From positions 1,054,001-1,118,000 of the forward strand of contig JAPWJW010000001.1 of NCBI GenBank assembly GCA_028283825.1: DNA of 64,000 bases, written 5' to 3'. The notes beneath the pieces are model-generated. The model worked only from the letters and a program-made list of their open reading frames with translations, made no database searches and was not told the DNA's origin. The translations under genes and the position numbers were made by a program. The DNA is from Azospirillaceae bacterium (GTDB taxonomy: Bacteria; Pseudomonadota; Alphaproteobacteria; Azospirillales; Azospirillaceae). Below are positions 18,031 through 27,463 of this stretch, piece after piece (positions within the stretch are counted from its first letter, which is position 1; every line of letters starts with the position of its first letter).

Positions 18031-19008
18031 ATGCTTCACCTTCCATCCTATGCGCCCCGGCGCCGCGCCTTCCTGGCGGGCGCCCTTGCCGCCGGTGGCC
18101 TCAGCGCCCTGGGCGCGCGGGCGGCCGCGACGCCTTTCTTCAAGGCCAAGGGCCTGCCCATCGGCTTGCAGCTCTACACCCTGGGTGACGCGGCGCGCAA
18201 AGACCTGCCCGGAACCCTGAAGGCGGTGGCGGACATCGGCTATCGCTCGGTGGAACTGCCGGTGTTCTATGACCGCACGGCGGCAGAACTGGCCACTGCC
18301 TTCAAGGCGGCGGGGCTGGTGTGCGAAAGCGCCCATGTGCCCGTCCACCCCTACGGCCCCGGGCCGGCCCCCAGCCTGGCGGGCGACCTGGACGCGCTGA
18401 TCGCCGACGCCCACACCCTGGGCCTGAAGTTCATCGTCATGCCCATGTTCCAGATCCCGGAGCGGCTGGACATGAAGCCCCGGCCGGGGGAGGATTTCGG
18501 CGACGCCCTGGCCCGCGTGGCCGGCCAGTTCACCGTGGATGACTGGAAGGCGACGGCCGCCTTCCTGAATGAGAAGGGCGCCGTCCTGAAGCGGGGCGGT
18601 GTGCAGATGGCCTACCACAACCATAATTTCGAGTTCGCGCCGGTGGGCGGTACCACCGGTTACGACATCCTGCTGTCGGAGACCGACCCCGACCTGGTGA
18701 AGATGGAGATGGACATCGGCTGGGTCGGGGCGGCGGGCCTGGATCCCCTGGCCCTGCTGAAGGCCCACCCCGGCCGCTTCCGCCTGATGCACCTGAAGGA
18801 TATCAAGGCCAGCACCGTGCCCAACGCCGCGCTGAAGATGGACCCGGTGGAGGTGGGCGCCGGCACGCTGGACTGGCACGCCCTGCTGCCCGCCGCCGTG
18901 GCCGCCGGCGTCCGCCATTTCTATGTGGAGCAGGAGCCGCCGTTCACCCGCCCACGCCTGGATGCCGTGCGCGACAGCTTCCAGTACCTGGACCGGCTGA
19001 CGGTTTGA
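18031..19008 (+). CDS. Tat-exported sugar isomerase/epimerase-like TIM-barrel protein
   Basis: 325 residues. A twin-arginine signal (APRRRAFLAGALAAGGLSA, cleavage near ARAAA) precedes a xylose-isomerase-like barrel (PIGLQLYTLGD, MAYHNHNFEF, VKMEMDIGWV, FRLMHLKDIK, FYVEQE). The HNHNFEF and EMDIGW motifs are typical of the sugar isomerase/epimerase family that accompanies Gfo/Idh/MocA proteins. It is the third gene of the LacI-linked operon and the only exported one, so one step of the pathway probably happens in the periplasm. Confidence 0.87.
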   Translation: MLHLPSYAPRRRAFLAGALAAGGLSALGARAAATPFFKAKGLPIGLQLYTLGDAARKDLPGTLKAVADIGYRSVELPVFYDRTAAELATAFKAAGLVCESAHVPVHPYGPGPAPSLAGDLDALIADAHTLGLKFIVMPMFQIPERLDMKPRPGEDFGDALARVAGQFTVDDWKATAAFLNEKGAVLKRGGVQMAYHNHNFEFAPVGGTTGYDILLSETDPDLVKMEMDIGWVGAAGLDPLALLKAHPGRFRLMHLKDIKASTVPNAALKMDPVEVGAGTLDWHALLPAAVAAGVRHFYVEQEPPFTRPRLDAVRDSFQYLDRLTV

Positions 19009-19068
19009 TTGTCCCGGTGACAAGGCCGGACGTGCCTTGATGGGGTGGGGGCCTTAAGCTGTCACCCC

Positions 19069-19698
19069 ATGACCATCCTGACCCTGATCGGCCGCGCCAC
19101 CTCCATCAATGTGCGCAAGGTGCTGTGGACCTGCCGCGAACTGGATTTGCCGTGCCGCCTGGATGAGGGGCCGGCGGATCCGGCACGGCGGGACGCCTTG
19201 CTGGCCCTGAACCCCGCCGGACAATATCCGGTGCTGCTGGACGACAGGCTGGCGGCGCCGCTGACCCAGTCCAACGCCATCTGCCGTTACCTGGCCACGC
19301 GGCAGGGGCGGGACGATCTGCTGCCGGTGGCTCCCGGCGCCCGCGCGGTGGTGGAACAATGGATGGACTGGCAGGCCACCGACCTCAACGGCGCCTGGCG
19401 CTATGCCTTCATGGCCCTGGTGCGCCGGGCGCCGGGCTTCGGCCATGCGGCGGACGTCGCGGCCAGCGTTGCGGCCTGGAACGCCGCCATGGTCCTGCTG
19501 GACCGGCGTCTGGCGCAGACCGGTGCCCATGTGGCGGGGGCCGCCTTTACCCTGGCCGATATCGTGCTGGGTCTGTCGGTCAACCGCTGGCGGCTCAGCC
19601 CCATCGCCCGGCCGGCCCTGCCGGCGGTGGAGGATTACTGGCGGCGGCTGGGTTCAAGGCCAGGTTTTGCCGATCACGTGGACAACGGCGTGCCCTGA
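19069..19698 (+). CDS. Glutathione S-transferase family protein
   Basis: 209 residues. N-terminal thioredoxin-like domain (TLIGRATSINVRKVLWTC, LALNPAGQYPVLLDD, LTQSNAICRYLA) with the cis-Pro in QYPVL and the Ser-Asn glutathione-contact motif, then the helical domain (FTLADIVLGLSVNRW). I chose ATG 19069 because the conserved MTILTLIG start follows; an upstream ATG would add eight residues. Not obviously part of the sugar operon. Confidence 0.9.
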   Translation: MTILTLIGRATSINVRKVLWTCRELDLPCRLDEGPADPARRDALLALNPAGQYPVLLDDRLAAPLTQSNAICRYLATRQGRDDLLPVAPGARAVVEQWMDWQATDLNGAWRYAFMALVRRAPGFGHAADVAASVAAWNAAMVLLDRRLAQTGAHVAGAAFTLADIVLGLSVNRWRLSPIARPALPAVEDYWRRLGSRPGFADHVDNGVP

Positions 19699-19791
19699 CA
19701 CCTCCGAAAGCGACCCTGGCGGCCGGGGCGGTTCCGCGCCATCATCCGGCCCCAAGAAACGCCGGACAAGAAACGCGAAAAAGGGGGCTGC

Positions 19792-20730
19792 ATGCGGGTT
19801 TTGGCTTTCATCGGGCTTGCGCTGGCGGTCGCGGCCGGTCCCGTCCGGGCGGCCGAAGGGGGCGCCGGCCCGGCCATTCATATCGAGGATGTGGTGGACT
19901 TCTACCGCGTCTATGATTCGGGCCACGGCGCGCCCACGGCCGAGGCCTTGCAGGGCTATCTGGACCACGGCAGCGACGGGCTGCACCAGTTCGCGCAGTT
20001 GCGCCAGCTGACCGGCCCGTCCATCGCGGCGGCCATGGCAAAACAACCGAAGATCTACGCCGACGCCAAGACCTGCCTGGATCTGCTGCCGGCGGTGAAG
20101 CGGCGCCTGGGTGTGGCGCTGCGCCGCCTGGGGGACATCTATCCGGCGGCGCGCTTTCCCCCCATCACCATCCTGGTGGGGCGTGCCAATTCCGGCGGCA
20201 CCACCAGCCCGTCCGCCGTGCTGATCGGGCTGGAGGCGCTGTGCAGTGCGGGCTGGATGGACCCCAATCCCGAGAACCGCTTCGTCCATGTGGTGGCGCA
20301 TGAGTACGCCCACGTGCAGCAACCGGCCAGCGATGTGGAGCCTGAGCATCCCACCTTGCTGTTCGCCGCCCTGCTGGAAGGCGGGGCGGAGTTCATGGCG
20401 GAACTGACATCCGGCGATGTCGGCTACGTCACCCTGAAGGCCTGGACCAAGGGCCGGGAGGCGGAGATTGAGACCCAGTTCGCCACCGACCGGGACAAGA
20501 CCGACCTGGCCGCCTGGCTGTACAACGGTATCGGCACGCCGGAGCGGCCGGGCGATCTCGGTTATTGGGTGGGGTACCGCATCGCCAAGGCGTTCTACAT
20601 CCATGCGGCGGACAAGCGCCAGGCCATCGCCCGGCTGCTGACGGTCAATGCCGATACGGCCAAGACCTTCCTGGACGACAGCGGCTGGGCGCCTGGCATT
20701 TCCTTGCCTGACCGGGTGTCGCCGCCGTGA
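19792..20730 (+). CDS. Exported putative zinc-dependent protease (DUF2268-like)
   Basis: 312 residues with a Sec signal peptide (cleavage near residue 20, VRAAE). The motif VVAHEYAHVQQ (HEYAH at 170-174) and a downstream EGGAEFMAEL (196-205) form a gluzincin-type zinc site of the kind seen in DUF2268 predicted proteases. The surrounding fold is mostly helical. GGGG precedes the start in AAAAGGGGGCTGC. Substrate and partners unknown; it stands between a GST and an efflux operon. Confidence 0.75.
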   Translation: MRVLAFIGLALAVAAGPVRAAEGGAGPAIHIEDVVDFYRVYDSGHGAPTAEALQGYLDHGSDGLHQFAQLRQLTGPSIAAAMAKQPKIYADAKTCLDLLPAVKRRLGVALRRLGDIYPAARFPPITILVGRANSGGTTSPSAVLIGLEALCSAGWMDPNPENRFVHVVAHEYAHVQQPASDVEPEHPTLLFAALLEGGAEFMAELTSGDVGYVTLKAWTKGREAEIETQFATDRDKTDLAAWLYNGIGTPERPGDLGYWVGYRIAKAFYIHAADKRQAIARLLTVNADTAKTFLDDSGWAPGISLPDRVSPP

Positions 20731-20828
20731 TTGGCGGCGATCCTGGTAAATTAAGCAAAGTTAACAATCCGCCCACGCTGGCTCAATGCGCTGGGGCCTA
20801 GCGTCCGGCGCCAAGGTGCCCTTGTTGG

Positions 20829-22286
20829 ATGACGACGACGACGATGTCCCCACCGTTCCCCTTCCGCCCCTCACGCCAGGCTTTCCTGGCCGGCGTGGCC
20901 CTGCTGGCGCTGGCCGGCTGCTCCGTCGGACCGGATTACCAGCGGCCCCAGATCGCGGCCCCGGATGCCTGGCGCCCGGCAGACGCCCCGCCGTCGGCCG
21001 ATGCCAAGCCCGCCCCCAAACCTGCCACCGACCCGTGGCCGGCGACGGACTGGTGGAAGGGGTTCGGCTCGACCCAGCTTGACGCCTTTATTGCCGAGGC
21101 GGAGTCCGCCAACGACGATTTGGCCGTCGCGGTGGCCAAGGTGCGCGAGGCCGACGCCCAGGCGCAGGTGTCGGGGGCGGCGCTGCTGCCCAGCGTTGGG
21201 CTGGACGGCAACGGGCAGCGCGACCGGGCCAAGAATTACCTGGGCGTGCCCAAGACCGGCAACAGCTATAGCCTGGGCCTGAGCGCCAGTTACGAGCTGG
21301 ACTTCTGGGGCAAGAACCGGGCGACGGCCGCCGCTGCCATCGCCACGGCGGACGCCAGCCGGTACGACCTGGCCACCGTGCGCCTGACCATGCTGAGCGA
21401 TGTCGCCACCAGCTATTTCCAGTCGCTGGAACTGCGCGAACAGGTGCGGGTGGCCGAGGACAACCTGGCCAATGCCCAGTCGGTGCTGGATGGCCTGCGC
21501 CGGCAGGCGGACGCCGGCATCGTGACCGCCCTGGACGTGGCGCAGCAGGAAACCACCGTCTCCACCCTCAATGCCGCCGTGCCGCCGCTGCGCAAGCAGT
21601 ATCGGCAGTCGGTGGATGCCCTCGCCATCCTGCTGGGCCGCATGCCCGAACAGATCGAGTTGGCCGAGGGCGACACCCTGGCCAGCCTGTCGCTGCCCGA
21701 GGTGACGCCGGGCCTGCCCTCGGAACTGCTGGCCCGCCGGCCGGATGTGGCGGAGGCGGAATCGCAGCTGATCGCCGCCAACGCCAACATCACCGTGGCG
21801 CGCGCCGCCTTTTTCCCCAGCATCGACCTGACGGCGTCGGGCGGCTACGCCAGCGGCGCCCTGTCGAAACTGTTCGACCCCGCCAGCGGCCTCTTCACCC
21901 TGGCCGCCGGCCTGACCCAGCCCATCTTCGAGGGTGGCGCGCTGGAGGGGCAGTACGCCAACGCCCAGGCCAAGTATGACGAGCTGGTGGCCACATACCG
22001 CAAGTCCGTCCGCTCCGCCTTCGCCAATGTCGAGGACGCGCTGACCGCGGTGCGCGAGACCACCGAGCAGTTGGCGCGCCAGGAACAGGCCACGGCCACG
22101 GCCCGCCACGCTTATGAGCTGGCGCAGGCCCAGATGGCGGCGGGCACCATCACCATTCTGACGGTTCTAAACACGGAAACCGCGCTGTTCACCGCCAATG
22201 ATGCGCTGGTGCAGGCACGGTTCGCCCGCCTGCAGGCCCTGGTCGGCCTGTACAACGCGCTGGGCGGCGGCTGGAGGCAAAGCTGA
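20829..22286 (+). CDS. RND efflux outer-membrane lipoprotein, NodT/OprM family
   Basis: 485-residue outer-membrane channel of a tripartite efflux pump. A signal ends in the lipobox LALAGC (Cys about residue 31), followed by SVGPDYQRP, the family signature. Two outer-membrane efflux repeats follow, with the coiled regions and beta segments (SASYELDFWGKN, ARRPDVAEAE, GLTQPIFEGG) in normal order. First gene of the operon with adaptor (2 bases downstream) and permease. The start may be 20829 or the ATG at 20844. Confidence 0.92.
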   Translation: MTTTTMSPPFPFRPSRQAFLAGVALLALAGCSVGPDYQRPQIAAPDAWRPADAPPSADAKPAPKPATDPWPATDWWKGFGSTQLDAFIAEAESANDDLAVAVAKVREADAQAQVSGAALLPSVGLDGNGQRDRAKNYLGVPKTGNSYSLGLSASYELDFWGKNRATAAAAIATADASRYDLATVRLTMLSDVATSYFQSLELREQVRVAEDNLANAQSVLDGLRRQADAGIVTALDVAQQETTVSTLNAAVPPLRKQYRQSVDALAILLGRMPEQIELAEGDTLASLSLPEVTPGLPSELLARRPDVAEAESQLIAANANITVARAAFFPSIDLTASGGYASGALSKLFDPASGLFTLAAGLTQPIFEGGALEGQYANAQAKYDELVATYRKSVRSAFANVEDALTAVRETTEQLARQEQATATARHAYELAQAQMAAGTITILTVLNTETALFTANDALVQARFARLQALVGLYNALGGGWRQS

Positions 22287-22288
22287 AA

Positions 22289-23482
22289 ATGAAGAAGTTC
22301 CCCGCAAAGATGCGCATCAGCCGTACGCGCGCCGTCATGGCCGGCCTGGGCGGCGTCTTCGTCCTGGCGCTGGCCGGGGCTGAGTTGCTGCCGACCGAGC
22401 ATTCCAACGCCGCCGCCCCGCCCAAGGGGCCGAACGCCGTGGACGTGGACACCGCCGTCGCGACGGCGGCCGACACGCCCGTCTACCTGGCGGGATTGGG
22501 CGCCGTCCAGGCGCTGAACACGGTGACGGTCACCAGCCGCGTGGACGGCGCCCTGGACCGGGTGTTTTTCACCGAAGGCCAGGTGGTGAAGCCCGGCGAC
22601 CTGCTGGCGCAGATCGATCCGCGCACCTACCAGGCGGCCTACGACCAGGCGGTGGCGACCAAGGCCAAGGACGCGGCCCTGCTGGCCAACGCCAAGGTCG
22701 ACCTGGAACGCTATGCCAAGCTGGCGCCGCAGAACCTGGCCAGCAAGCAGACCGTGGACACGCAGAAGGCCTTGGTTGCGCAGTATGAGGCGCAGCTGAA
22801 GGTGGACCAGGCGGCCATCGACAACGCCAAGACCCAGCTGGACTACACCCGCATCACCTCGCCCATCCAGGGGCGGACGGGCATCCGCCAGGTCGATCCC
22901 GGCAACAACCTGCACGCCACCGGCACCACCGGCATCGTGGTGGTCACGCAGCTGCAGCCCATCTCCGTCATCTTCACCCTGCCGGAAGAGGATCGGCTGG
23001 CCGTGGCCCAGGCCATGCACGCCGGCCCCTTGCAGGTCAACGCCGTGTCTCGTGACGGCAAGACGGATCTGGCCACCGGCACCGTCATGCTGGTCGACAA
23101 CCAGATCGACCAGACCACCGGCACCATCAAGCTGAAGGCCAGCTTCCCCAACACGGACGAGCACCTGTGGCCGGGTGAGTTCGTGAACGTGAAGGTGCTG
23201 AAGCAGACCCGCCAGAACGCGCTGACCATCCCCACCGCCGCCATCCAACGGGGCCCGAAGGGCCTCTACGCCTATGTCGTGAAGCCCGACAGCACCGTGG
23301 AGATCCGCCCCGTGAAGACGGCGGAGGATACGGGTGGCGTCACCGTCGTGACCGACGGCCTGAAGGCCGGCGAACGCGTGACCATCAGCAACGCCTATCG
23401 CCTGCAGGACGGCGCCAAGGTCAGCTTCGGTGGCGGTGAAAAGGCCGCGGATGCCAGCCCGGCGGGGAGTGCCAAGCCATGA
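22289..23482 (+). CDS. RND efflux periplasmic adaptor (MdtA/AcrA-like)
   Basis: 397-residue membrane-fusion protein linking the permease and the outer-membrane channel. N-terminal hydrophobic anchor, then the biotinyl-lipoyl half motifs (SRVDGALDRVFFTEGQVVKPGD and, after a coiled coil, LDYTRITSPIQGRTG), then the beta-barrel and membrane-proximal domains. The sequence GTTGIVVVTQLQPISVIFTLPE is typical of MdtA. Sits between NodT and permease genes; its stop overlaps the permease start (ATGA). Confidence 0.93.
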   Translation: MKKFPAKMRISRTRAVMAGLGGVFVLALAGAELLPTEHSNAAAPPKGPNAVDVDTAVATAADTPVYLAGLGAVQALNTVTVTSRVDGALDRVFFTEGQVVKPGDLLAQIDPRTYQAAYDQAVATKAKDAALLANAKVDLERYAKLAPQNLASKQTVDTQKALVAQYEAQLKVDQAAIDNAKTQLDYTRITSPIQGRTGIRQVDPGNNLHATGTTGIVVVTQLQPISVIFTLPEEDRLAVAQAMHAGPLQVNAVSRDGKTDLATGTVMLVDNQIDQTTGTIKLKASFPNTDEHLWPGEFVNVKVLKQTRQNALTIPTAAIQRGPKGLYAYVVKPDSTVEIRPVKTAEDTGGVTVVTDGLKAGERVTISNAYRLQDGAKVSFGGGEKAADASPAGSAKP

Positions 23483-26400
23483 GCCTGTCCAGTCCCTTCA
23501 TCCACCGGCCCATCGCCACCTCGCTGCTGATGCTGGGCGTGCTGCTGGTGGGTCTGGTGGCCTATCCGCTGCTGCCGGTGGCACCCCTGCCGCAGGTGGA
23601 CTTCCCCACCGTGGTGGTCACCGCCACCCTGCCGGGCGGCAGCCCGGAGACCATGGCCTCATCCGTGGCGCAGCCGCTGGAATACCAGTTCGCTGAAATC
23701 CCCGGCCTCAGCCAGATGACGTCCGTCAGCACGCAGAACACCAGCCAGGTGACGCTGCAGTTCGACCTCAGCCGTAACATTGACGCCGCCGCGCAGGACG
23801 TGCAGACGGCCATCGACGCGGCCGGCGGCCAGTTGCCCAAGAACCTGCCGTCGCCGCCGACATACCGCAAGGTGAACCCGGCCGACGCCTCCGTCCTGGT
23901 CTATTCCGTCCATTCCGACAGCCTGCCCCTGACCCAGGTGGACGATTACGCGGAAAACGTCATCGCCCAGCGGCTGTCGCAGATTCCGGGCGTGGCCCAG
24001 GTCAGCATCGGCGGCCAGCAGAAGCCGGCGGTGCGGGTGCAGGTGGACCCGGCCAAGATCGCGGCCCTGGGCATCCAGATGGAGGATGTGGCCACCGTCA
24101 TCACCAACGCCACGGTGAACGCGCCCAAGGGGTCCATCAACGGGCCCGCCCACAACTTCGTCATCTATACCAACGACCAGCTGCTGAAGGCCGAACCCTG
24201 GAACGACGTCATCGTCGCCTACAAGAACGGGGCGCCGGTGCGCATCCGCGATATCGGCGTGGCGGTGGACGGGCCGGAAAACAACCAGCTGATCGCCTGG
24301 CAGAACAAGGGCGAGGGCATCCTGCTGCAGGTGTTCAAGCAGCCGGGCGCCAACATCATGGACATCGTCAACAACGTGGAAAACGCGTTGCCCGGCGTCA
24401 TGTCGGCGGTGCCGCCCTCGGTGCGCATGGACAAGGTGATCGACCGCACCACCACCATCAAGGCCTCGGTCGCGGACGTGCAGTTCACCCTGCTGCTGAC
24501 CATCGCCCTGGTCGTGCTGGTCATCTTCCTGTTCCTGCGCAACCTGTGGGCCACGCTGATCCCCGGCGTCACCGTCCCGCTGGCCCTGTTCGGCACGGCG
24601 GCGCTGATGTACCTGCTGGGCTTCAGCCTGGACAACCTGTCGCTCATGGGCCTGACCATCGCCGTCGGTTTCGTCGTCGACGACGCCATCGTGATGGTGG
24701 AAAACATCTATCGTCACCTGGAGGAGGGGGAGACCCCGGTCCAGGCGGCGCTGAAGGGCGCCAGTGAGATCGGCTTCACCATCATGTCGATCAGCGTGTC
24801 GCTGGTGGCGGTCTTCATCCCGCTGCTGCTGATGGGCGGCATCGTCGGCCGCCTGATGCGCGAATTCGCCATCACCGTCACCATGACCATCGCCGTGTCG
24901 GCCTTCGTCTCGCTGACGCTGTCGCCCATGATGTGCTCCCTCTTCCTGAAGGATGAGAAGCACGCCAAGCACGGCCGCGCCTACCTGTTCATCGAAGGCT
25001 GTTTCGACTGGCTGGTGGCCAAGTATGGGAAGGGCCTGGACTTTGTGCTGCGGCACCAGTTCCCGACCCTGATGGTGTTCTTCGCCACGGTTGCGGCCAC
25101 CGTCTTCCTCTATATCCAGATCCCCAAGGGCTTCTTCCCGCAGCAGGACACCGGCATCATCTCGGGCATCGCCGACGCCTCGCAGGATGTGTCCTTCACG
25201 GAGATGGTGCGCCTGCAGCACCAGCTGATGGACATCGTCGCCCAGGATCCGGACGTGGCCGCCTGGGGCACCTCGGTGGGCGGCGGGTCCCGCCCCATCA
25301 ACAACGGCTTCGTCGTCATCGGGCTGAAGCCGCGGGATGAGCGGTCGGCCTCCGCCGACCAGATCATTGCCCGGCTGCGGCCCAAGCTGGCCAAGGTGAA
25401 GGGCGCCACCCTGTTCCTGCAGGCGGCCCAGGACCTGAACGTGGGTGGTCGTACCTCGCGCACCCAGTACCAGTACACCTTGCAGGACGCCAACCTGGTG
25501 GAACTGAACGAGTGGGCGCCCAAGCTGCTGGCCAAATTGCAGGGCCTGCCGCAGCTGCGCGATGTGGCCACGGACCAGCAGAACAACAGCACCACGCTGA
25601 ACATGGTGATCGACCGCGACCAGGCCTCCCGCTTCGGCATCCAGCCGGCGCTGATCGACAGCACGCTCTACGACGCGTTCGGCCAGCGCCAGGTGGCGCA
25701 GTACTTCACCCAGCTGAACAGCTATCACGTGGTGCTGGAGGTCACGCCCGGCATGCAGGCCGACCCGGCCACCCTGAACAAGCTGTACATCACCTCACCC
25801 CTGACGCAGCAGCAGGTGCCGCTGTCGACCTTCGTGAAGTTCGACACCGACCACGTCAACTTCCTGTCCATCACCCACCAGGGCCAGTTCCCGGCCGTCA
25901 CCCTGTCCTTCAACCTGGGTGCCGGCGTGTCCCTGGGCGAGGCGGTGGACGAGATTCAGAAGGCGTCGGCGGAACTGGGCATGCCGTCCTCCGTTTCCGG
26001 CACCTTCCAGGGCACGGCCCAGGCCTTCCAGTCATCGCTGAAGACCCAGCCCTACCTGATCGCCGCGGCCTTGGTGGCCGTCTACATCATCCTGGGCATG
26101 CTGTATGAAAGCTACATCCACCCGCTGACCATTCTCTCCACCCTGCCGTCGGCGGGCGTGGGGGCGCTGCTGATGCTGATGATCTTCCACTATGACCTGT
26201 CGGTCATCGCGTTGATCGGCATCATCCTGCTGATCGGCATCGTGAAGAAGAACGGCATCATGATGGTGGACTTCGCCATCCAGGCGGAGCGCCAGCAGCA
26301 CATGGCGCCCATCGAGTCCATCCGTCAGGCCTGCCTGCTGCGCTTTCGCCCCATCATGATGACCACGATGGCGGCCCTGCTCGGCGCCCTGCCGCTGTGG

Positions 26401-26616
26401 CTGGAGAACGGCACGGGCTCGGAACTGCGCAAGCCCTTGGGCGTCACCATGGTGGGCGGCCTGATCCTCAGCCAGATTTTGACCTTGTTCACCACGCCGG
26501 TGGTCTATCTCTACCTGGACCGGGTGAACGAGTGGCTGGGCCGCCATGGCATCAAGCGCCGGGAGATCCCGGAGAATGAGCCGGGCGACAGCCATGGCCA
26601 TGAGGTGGCGCATTGA
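23479..26616 (+). CDS. RND multidrug efflux permease (HAE1, MdtB/MdtC-like)
   Basis: 1045-residue proton-driven inner-membrane pump with 12 TM segments. Begins MSLSSPFIHRPIATSLLM; the porter loop signature PLLPVAPLPQVDFPTV is present, and TM4 carries the proton-relay acidic pair in GFVVDDAIVMVEN. The second half has GMLYESYIHPLTILSTLPSA and GIVKKNGIMMVDFAI, standard for HAE1. It is closest in style to MdtB/MdtC/MuxB. Only one permease is present, so it probably works as a homotrimer. Translationally coupled to the adaptor by an ATGA overlap. Confidence 0.94.
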   Translation: MSLSSPFIHRPIATSLLMLGVLLVGLVAYPLLPVAPLPQVDFPTVVVTATLPGGSPETMASSVAQPLEYQFAEIPGLSQMTSVSTQNTSQVTLQFDLSRNIDAAAQDVQTAIDAAGGQLPKNLPSPPTYRKVNPADASVLVYSVHSDSLPLTQVDDYAENVIAQRLSQIPGVAQVSIGGQQKPAVRVQVDPAKIAALGIQMEDVATVITNATVNAPKGSINGPAHNFVIYTNDQLLKAEPWNDVIVAYKNGAPVRIRDIGVAVDGPENNQLIAWQNKGEGILLQVFKQPGANIMDIVNNVENALPGVMSAVPPSVRMDKVIDRTTTIKASVADVQFTLLLTIALVVLVIFLFLRNLWATLIPGVTVPLALFGTAALMYLLGFSLDNLSLMGLTIAVGFVVDDAIVMVENIYRHLEEGETPVQAALKGASEIGFTIMSISVSLVAVFIPLLLMGGIVGRLMREFAITVTMTIAVSAFVSLTLSPMMCSLFLKDEKHAKHGRAYLFIEGCFDWLVAKYGKGLDFVLRHQFPTLMVFFATVAATVFLYIQIPKGFFPQQDTGIISGIADASQDVSFTEMVRLQHQLMDIVAQDPDVAAWGTSVGGGSRPINNGFVVIGLKPRDERSASADQIIARLRPKLAKVKGATLFLQAAQDLNVGGRTSRTQYQYTLQDANLVELNEWAPKLLAKLQGLPQLRDVATDQQNNSTTLNMVIDRDQASRFGIQPALIDSTLYDAFGQRQVAQYFTQLNSYHVVLEVTPGMQADPATLNKLYITSPLTQQQVPLSTFVKFDTDHVNFLSITHQGQFPAVTLSFNLGAGVSLGEAVDEIQKASAELGMPSSVSGTFQGTAQAFQSSLKTQPYLIAAALVAVYIILGMLYESYIHPLTILSTLPSAGVGALLMLMIFHYDLSVIALIGIILLIGIVKKNGIMMVDFAIQAERQQHMAPIESIRQACLLRFRPIMMTTMAALLGALPLWLENGTGSELRKPLGVTMVGGLILSQILTLFTTPVVYLYLDRVNEWLGRHGIKRREIPENEPGDSHGHEVAH

Positions 26617-26634
26617 TCAAAGGCCCGGGATGCC

Positions 26635-26766
26635 AGCGGCATGAGAATTTGTCTCATGCCGCTGTAGGATGCGACCGCATCCGCCGGAGGTTTCCGGGGA
26701 GCGGAGCGGACTGGAAACCGAGGACAAGCCCAAGCCGGCGGACGCCGGCGCCCGGGGTTTGAGGGG
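26635..26766 (+). repeat. Four-hairpin dispersed element, copy B
   Basis: Begins 19 bases after the RND permease stop. Hairpin 1 is 26635-26646 with 26652-26663 (12-bp perfect arms), then GTAGGATGCGACCGCAT, then GGTTTCC/GGAAACC (26689-26695 with 26713-26719), then GCCGGCGGACGCCGGC and a terminal TTTGAGGGGG. The terminal GAGGGGG lies 11 bases before the response-regulator ATG and may double as its ribosome site. Confidence 0.88.
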
Positions 26767-26778
26767 GCATTTGATCCG

Positions 26779-27462
26779 ATGAAGGTTCTGCTGGTTGAGG
26801 ATAACGAACGGGTGTCGCGCTTCGTCGTGAAGGGCCTGCGTGAGGCCGGACACACCGTGGAACATGTCGACAATGGCCGGGACGGCATGTTCCTGGCCAC
26901 GGGTGAGCCGTTCGACGTCATCGTCATGGACCGCATGCTGCCGGGCGATGTGGATGGCCTGACCATCATCGAAACCCTGCGTAAGCTGGGAACCCAGACG
27001 CCCGTCCTGATCCTGAGCGCGCTCAGCAGCGTGGATGAGCGCATCAAGGGCCTGCGCAGCGGCGGTGACGATTACCTGACCAAGCCCTTCGCCTTCGGTG
27101 AGTTGCTGGCCCGGCTGGACGCCCTCATGCGCCGGTCACCCACCGGCACGGCGCCGGAGACCAGTCTGACGGCGGGGGATTTGCGCATGAACCTGCTGTC
27201 GCGCAAGGTGACGCGGGGGGACCGCCCCATCACCCTGCAGAACCAGGAGTTCAAGCTGCTGGAATACCTGATGCGGCACGTGGACCAGGTGGTCACCCGC
27301 ACCATGTTGCTGGAGGCGGTGTGGGGATACCACTTCGACCCCCAGACCAATGTGGTTGACGTGCACATCAGCAAGCTGCGCCAGAAGATCGATTGCGAGC
27401 CGGAGACGCCGCTGCTGCGCACCGTGCGCAACGCCGGCTACATGCTGACCACGGGCGGTTGA
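26779..27462 (+). CDS. OmpR/PhoB-family response regulator
   Basis: 227 residues. Receiver domain with acidic pocket (VEDN), phospho-acceptor Asp51 (VIVMDRMLPGD), LSALSS and the conserved Lys in YLTKPF. The C-terminal winged-helix DNA-binding domain follows (LQNQEFKLLEYLMRH, VVDVHISKLRQKID, TVRNAGYML). Directly precedes its histidine kinase by one base. It follows the RND operon, so I infer that this pair controls the pump. Confidence 0.95.
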   Translation: MKVLLVEDNERVSRFVVKGLREAGHTVEHVDNGRDGMFLATGEPFDVIVMDRMLPGDVDGLTIIETLRKLGTQTPVLILSALSSVDERIKGLRSGGDDYLTKPFAFGELLARLDALMRRSPTGTAPETSLTAGDLRMNLLSRKVTRGDRPITLQNQEFKLLEYLMRHVDQVVTRTMLLEAVWGYHFDPQTNVVDVHISKLRQKIDCEPETPLLRTVRNAGYMLTTGG

Positions 27463-27463
27463 G

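Noticed and set aside
23659-25728. 689-residue open frame on the minus strand inside the RND permease
   Set aside because: His/Gln/Asp/Gly-rich antisense translation typical of high-GC genes; the plus-strand permease has clear conserved motifs throughout.
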